A DNA stretch of 64,000 bases from Bacteroidales bacterium CF (lineage in GTDB: Bacteria > Bacteroidota > Bacteroidia > Bacteroidales > UBA932). The notes below the pieces were generated by a model. The model was not told the origin of the DNA, ran no database searches, and saw only the letters and a program-made list of their open reading frames with translations. The stretch covers positions 1,860,001 through 1,924,000 of the forward strand of contig CP006772.1 in assembly GCA_000473305.1 (NCBI GenBank). The letters are read 5' to 3'. A program made the translations under genes and the position numbers. Below are positions 61,468 to 64,000 of the stretch, in pieces (position 1 is the stretch's first letter; each line of letters opens with the position of its first letter).

Positions 61468-62667
61468 CTATTTCTCTTTAATAAGATCCTCAATCAATCT
61501 AGTAAACTCCTCCACAAAATTTCTGTAATGAACTCCCGTGCCCGGACCTGAGAAGCCTGAGTGAATCTTTCTTACTACACCTTTTTTGTCTATCACTATG
61601 GTTGTCGGGAAGGATCTGAAGTTATCGAGTTCAGGAAGAGCATCCTTCACCTGTGACGGAGTCTTGCCTGTAATCAACATCCTGTAAGGAATTTTTGCCG
61701 CTGATTTGAGTTTTAGCGCCTCTGTCCTCGCTTTCTGAAAATCTTCCGAACGCTCGAAAGAGAGACAAAGAACATCAACTGACGGGTTGTATTTGTTCCA
61801 CATACCGGCAAGAAAAACACTCTCGTCAAAACAGTTAGGGCACCACGAGCCGCTTATCTGCAATACGACAACCTTCCCCTTAAGTGATTCGTCGGCAAGT
61901 GAAATCATATTGCCGTCACTATCAGGAAATGAGAATCCCAGGGTCTTGTAACCGTTTTTCAAACCGGTAATAGAGAATGCATCAGGAAGCTTAGCATCCT
62001 CCTTTCTTACTGCACTCCCTGTTGAAACAGACTCATAACCGGAATGCATTGCAATATTTTTAAGAGTGTCCTTTCCTTCAACATCTGCGGTAAAAAGCCT
62101 TATAAAGCCTCCGTCAAAGCATGACATACTAAGCTTTCCCGCATCAGTATGGATACCCTCAAAGAAGCGGTAATCTCCGGCAGGAGTTAGGAAAGAGCCG
62201 GTAACCAACCCTTTTTCCTCGACAAATTCACCTATTAAAGTATCGTTATCAAGCATAACAAGCCATCTTCCCTGAACAGAGACAGAATCGGGAGATATCT
62301 TTGATGCGAACCTGTACGGCTGATTTGGATAGGCCACAAAAGGCATCCTGTACTTACTTCTGACAAGTTCACCCCTCATCTCGTCCTTAGTGAGAAGCAA
62401 CTCGAACCTTGTGCCAAAAAGAGGCATCTCTACAAAGAGTGAATCCCCCTTTCTCACCAGGCTGTCAACCCTCATCCTCTCAGATCCGGTAATAATCTCT
62501 ATAACAGGATTTTCCCCCTCTTTTTTGATTTCAAAGTTGAAAGGTATCTTAGACGAATCCTTTGTCAATAAAATTCCTCTCCATATTCCGTCCTGCAACT
62601 CGACTGGCTTTTTAGCACAGGAAAGAGAAAGAGATGTAATCAAAAGCAACCAGAAAAACTTTTTCAT
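61468..62667 (-). CDS. TlpA-like thioredoxin-fold lipoprotein
   Basis: A 399-residue lipoprotein (lipobox Cys17 in LSLSCAKK). The first part (about 20-240) is a beta-rich domain (GIWRGILLTKDSSKIPFNFEI, LFGTRFELLLTKDEMRGEL), as in other Bacteroidota DUF4369-like thiol proteins, though the family was not confirmed. The C-terminal thioredoxin domain has the active site ISGSWCPNCFDES (CPNC) near residue 280, and cis-Pro FPTTIVIDKKG. It should act as a periplasmic thiol oxidoreductase. It lies 2 bp before recX. Confidence 0.9.
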   Translation of the reverse strand: MKKFFWLLLITSLSLSCAKKPVELQDGIWRGILLTKDSSKIPFNFEIKKEGENPVIEIITGSERMRVDSLVRKGDSLFVEMPLFGTRFELLLTKDEMRGELVRSKYRMPFVAYPNQPYRFASKISPDSVSVQGRWLVMLDNDTLIGEFVEEKGLVTGSFLTPAGDYRFFEGIHTDAGKLSMSCFDGGFIRLFTADVEGKDTLKNIAMHSGYESVSTGSAVRKEDAKLPDAFSITGLKNGYKTLGFSFPDSDGNMISLADESLKGKVVVLQISGSWCPNCFDESVFLAGMWNKYNPSVDVLCLSFERSEDFQKARTEALKLKSAAKIPYRMLITGKTPSQVKDALPELDNFRSFPTTIVIDKKGVVRKIHSGFSGPGTGVHYRNFVEEFTRLIEDLIKEK

Positions 62668-62671
62668 ATAA

Positions 62672-64000
62672 TTATCCTATTAATTTTTTCAATAGAGCAA
62701 TAACCTCTCCGGCAACAAGAACCAGAGATGTCGAGAGGATTATCACAATCCAGTCGTGAAAGCTGATAGGCTCTGTCCTGAAAACCTCTCCTCCGAACTG
62801 AACTATCAAGATCTGCCCGACTACAATCAGAAGTCCTACCAGTACAAATCCCTTGCTTTTTGAAATCTCCCTGAAGGCAGAGCCTGAAGAACCGTATCTC
62901 TTTGCATTGAACATGTTCCAGAACTGCAGCATAACAAATATGGTAAAGAAGCGGGAGAGGTCGTATCTTGAAATTTCACCGGCCTCATTGGTAAAGTAAT
63001 CCATCAGACCGAGCATCAGTATCACAAATACCACACCTGTCACGATGATATTGTAAGCCATCTTGCGGGTAATAATAAAATCACCCGATTTTCTCGGCTC
63101 TCTTTTCATCACCCTTTCATCAGGAGGCAGAGATGCTAGTGCCCCGGCAGCAAAAGTATCCATTATAAGGTTAACCCAAAGCATTTGAGTGACGGTCAAC
63201 GGAAGCTCCTTTCCTATCAGAGAGCCCAGAAAGACTATCAGAAGGGCAGCAAGGTTTATAGTTAACTGGAAAAGTATAAATCTCTGTATGTTCTGGTAAA
63301 GCGAACGGCCCCACATTACTGCCGTCGCTATGCTGTTGAACGAGTCATCCAGGAGTGTGATGTCGCTGGCCTCTTTTGCCACAGATGTACCTGTCCCCAT
63401 AGAAAGCCCGACATGGGCATGATTGAGGGCAGGTGCATCATTTGTACCATCTCCTGTCACTGCCACAACCGCACCCTTTTGCTGCAGAAGTTGGACAAGA
63501 CGTTGTTTGTCCGTAGGCCGCGCACGGCACATTATCTTAAGTCCCAGAACCCTCTCCAACGCCTCGGCATCACTTAGTGCCTCAAAATCGACACCTGTTA
63601 TGACACATTCCGGACCATCCTTATCTGTAAGAATCCCTATCTGACGGCCAATCTCCTTTGCCGTTCCCGGTGTATCTCCGGTAACAATCTTCACATCTAT
63701 CCCTGCACTGAGACATCTTGCAACAGCATCCGGAACATCTTTCCTGACAGGGTCAGATATGGCGACAATCCCTATATAATTAAGCCCTTTCTCAGCCAGG
63801 ACCTCTATCCTCTCCTTGCTATCCACAGAGACCTCTGCATATGCGAATCCAAGGGTCCTCATAGCCTGGTTCTGATATTTCAACAACAGTTCATTCAAGC
63901 CATCCGGTACCGATTTGCATTTAGAGATAATAATCTCCGGAGCCCCCTTTACAAAAAGAATCCTTTTACCTGAAATTTCCGAATCGGCAATTGTGGCCAT
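62672..64000 (-). CDS. Calcium-transporting P-type ATPase, C-terminal part (partial)
   Basis: The gene is cut by the window end, so its N-terminus (actuator domain and the DKTGT phosphorylation site) lies outside. The visible 442 residues include the N-domain end (RILFVKGAPEII), the P-domain motifs VKIVTGDTPGTAKEIGRQIG and VAVTGDGTNDAPALNHAHVGLSMG, and the last transmembrane helices with MLWVNLIMDTFAAGALASLPPDERVM (Asn and Asp for Ca2+ binding). It ends with a Cation-ATPase C-terminal domain. It is a second Ca2+ pump of the window, close to eukaryotic PMCA-type. It is 4 bp before the TlpA-like gene. Confidence 0.9.
   Translation of the reverse strand: MATIADSEISGKRILFVKGAPEIIISKCKSVPDGLNELLLKYQNQAMRTLGFAYAEVSVDSKERIEVLAEKGLNYIGIVAISDPVRKDVPDAVARCLSAGIDVKIVTGDTPGTAKEIGRQIGILTDKDGPECVITGVDFEALSDAEALERVLGLKIMCRARPTDKQRLVQLLQQKGAVVAVTGDGTNDAPALNHAHVGLSMGTGTSVAKEASDITLLDDSFNSIATAVMWGRSLYQNIQRFILFQLTINLAALLIVFLGSLIGKELPLTVTQMLWVNLIMDTFAAGALASLPPDERVMKREPRKSGDFIITRKMAYNIIVTGVVFVILMLGLMDYFTNEAGEISRYDLSRFFTIFVMLQFWNMFNAKRYGSSGSAFREISKSKGFVLVGLLIVVGQILIVQFGGEVFRTEPISFHDWIVIILSTSLVLVAGEVIALLKKLIG

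Overview
The window looks like a chromosomal segment of an anaerobic Bacteroidales-type member of the Bacteroidota. Evidence: promoter -7 boxes of the TAnnTTTG class, almost no Shine-Dalgarno sequences before genes, many lipoproteins with an S/C lipobox, a TonB-dependent receptor end, a Fibrobacter/Bacteroidota FISUMP-domain lipoprotein, MutAB methylmalonyl-CoA mutase, and two [FeFe]-hydrogenase-family proteins. GC content is moderate. There are no rRNAs, insertion sequences, prophage or CRISPR. The genus cannot be fixed from the sequence.

Layout. 1-5.4 kb: end of a TonB-dependent receptor, a lipoprotein, a LuxR-type regulator with a degenerate receiver, an AT-rich stretch with an unknown secreted protein, a perfect 24-bp inverted repeat, a type IV (AbiE) toxin-antitoxin pair, and tRNA-Pro/tRNA-Phe with a terminator. 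5.4-13.5 kb: efp, a transglutaminase-like lipoprotein, an O-methyltransferase, an M16 peptidase, dnaX with an in-frame tandem repeat, lptB, and a Spy-like protein with a cysteine-rich tail. 13.6-17.7 kb: mutA-mutB with a clear terminator. 17.7-24.2 kb: DUF5672, serine hydrolase, DUF456, nnrD, and a SERCA-like Ca2+ ATPase.

24.2-32.4 kb is a redox and signalling block. A minus-strand operon holds a sensory-type [FeFe] hydrogenase with an Fe-S and PAS module, a SpoIIE-type phosphatase, an SMP-30-like protein and a hemerythrin. Next to it are an sdpR-sdpI pair with a likely operator, a serine hydrolase, and a second (group B-like) [FeFe] hydrogenase. 32.4-36.1 kb: metX and thrA (aspartokinase-homoserine dehydrogenase). 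They lie behind a consensus promoter and a leader of about 230 nt that encodes a 14-residue peptide with five Met residues. This looks like a methionine attenuator and is the most interesting item in the window.

36.2-48.7 kb: parE, two overlapping AraC-type regulators, two overlapping YitT proteins, phzF-like, leuS, an M28 peptidase/TonB-C fusion that lacks the catalytic Glu, VOC and PAS proteins, gcvT, and a SPOR lipoprotein. 48.8-64 kb: capA-like and phoH, a Tat-exported D-aminoacylase-like amidohydrolase with ApbE, a FISUMP lipoprotein, a lemA-TPM-TPM cluster, a metallophosphoesterase, class I fumarase, prfB with its programmed +1 frameshift, recX, a TlpA-like lipoprotein, and the 3' part of a second Ca2+-type P-type ATPase.

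Together, fumarase, MutAB and the hydrogenases fit a fermenting anaerobe that makes succinate or propionate and handles H2. The remaining genes are housekeeping (DnaX, ParE, LeuS, RF2, EF-P, LptB) or envelope functions.
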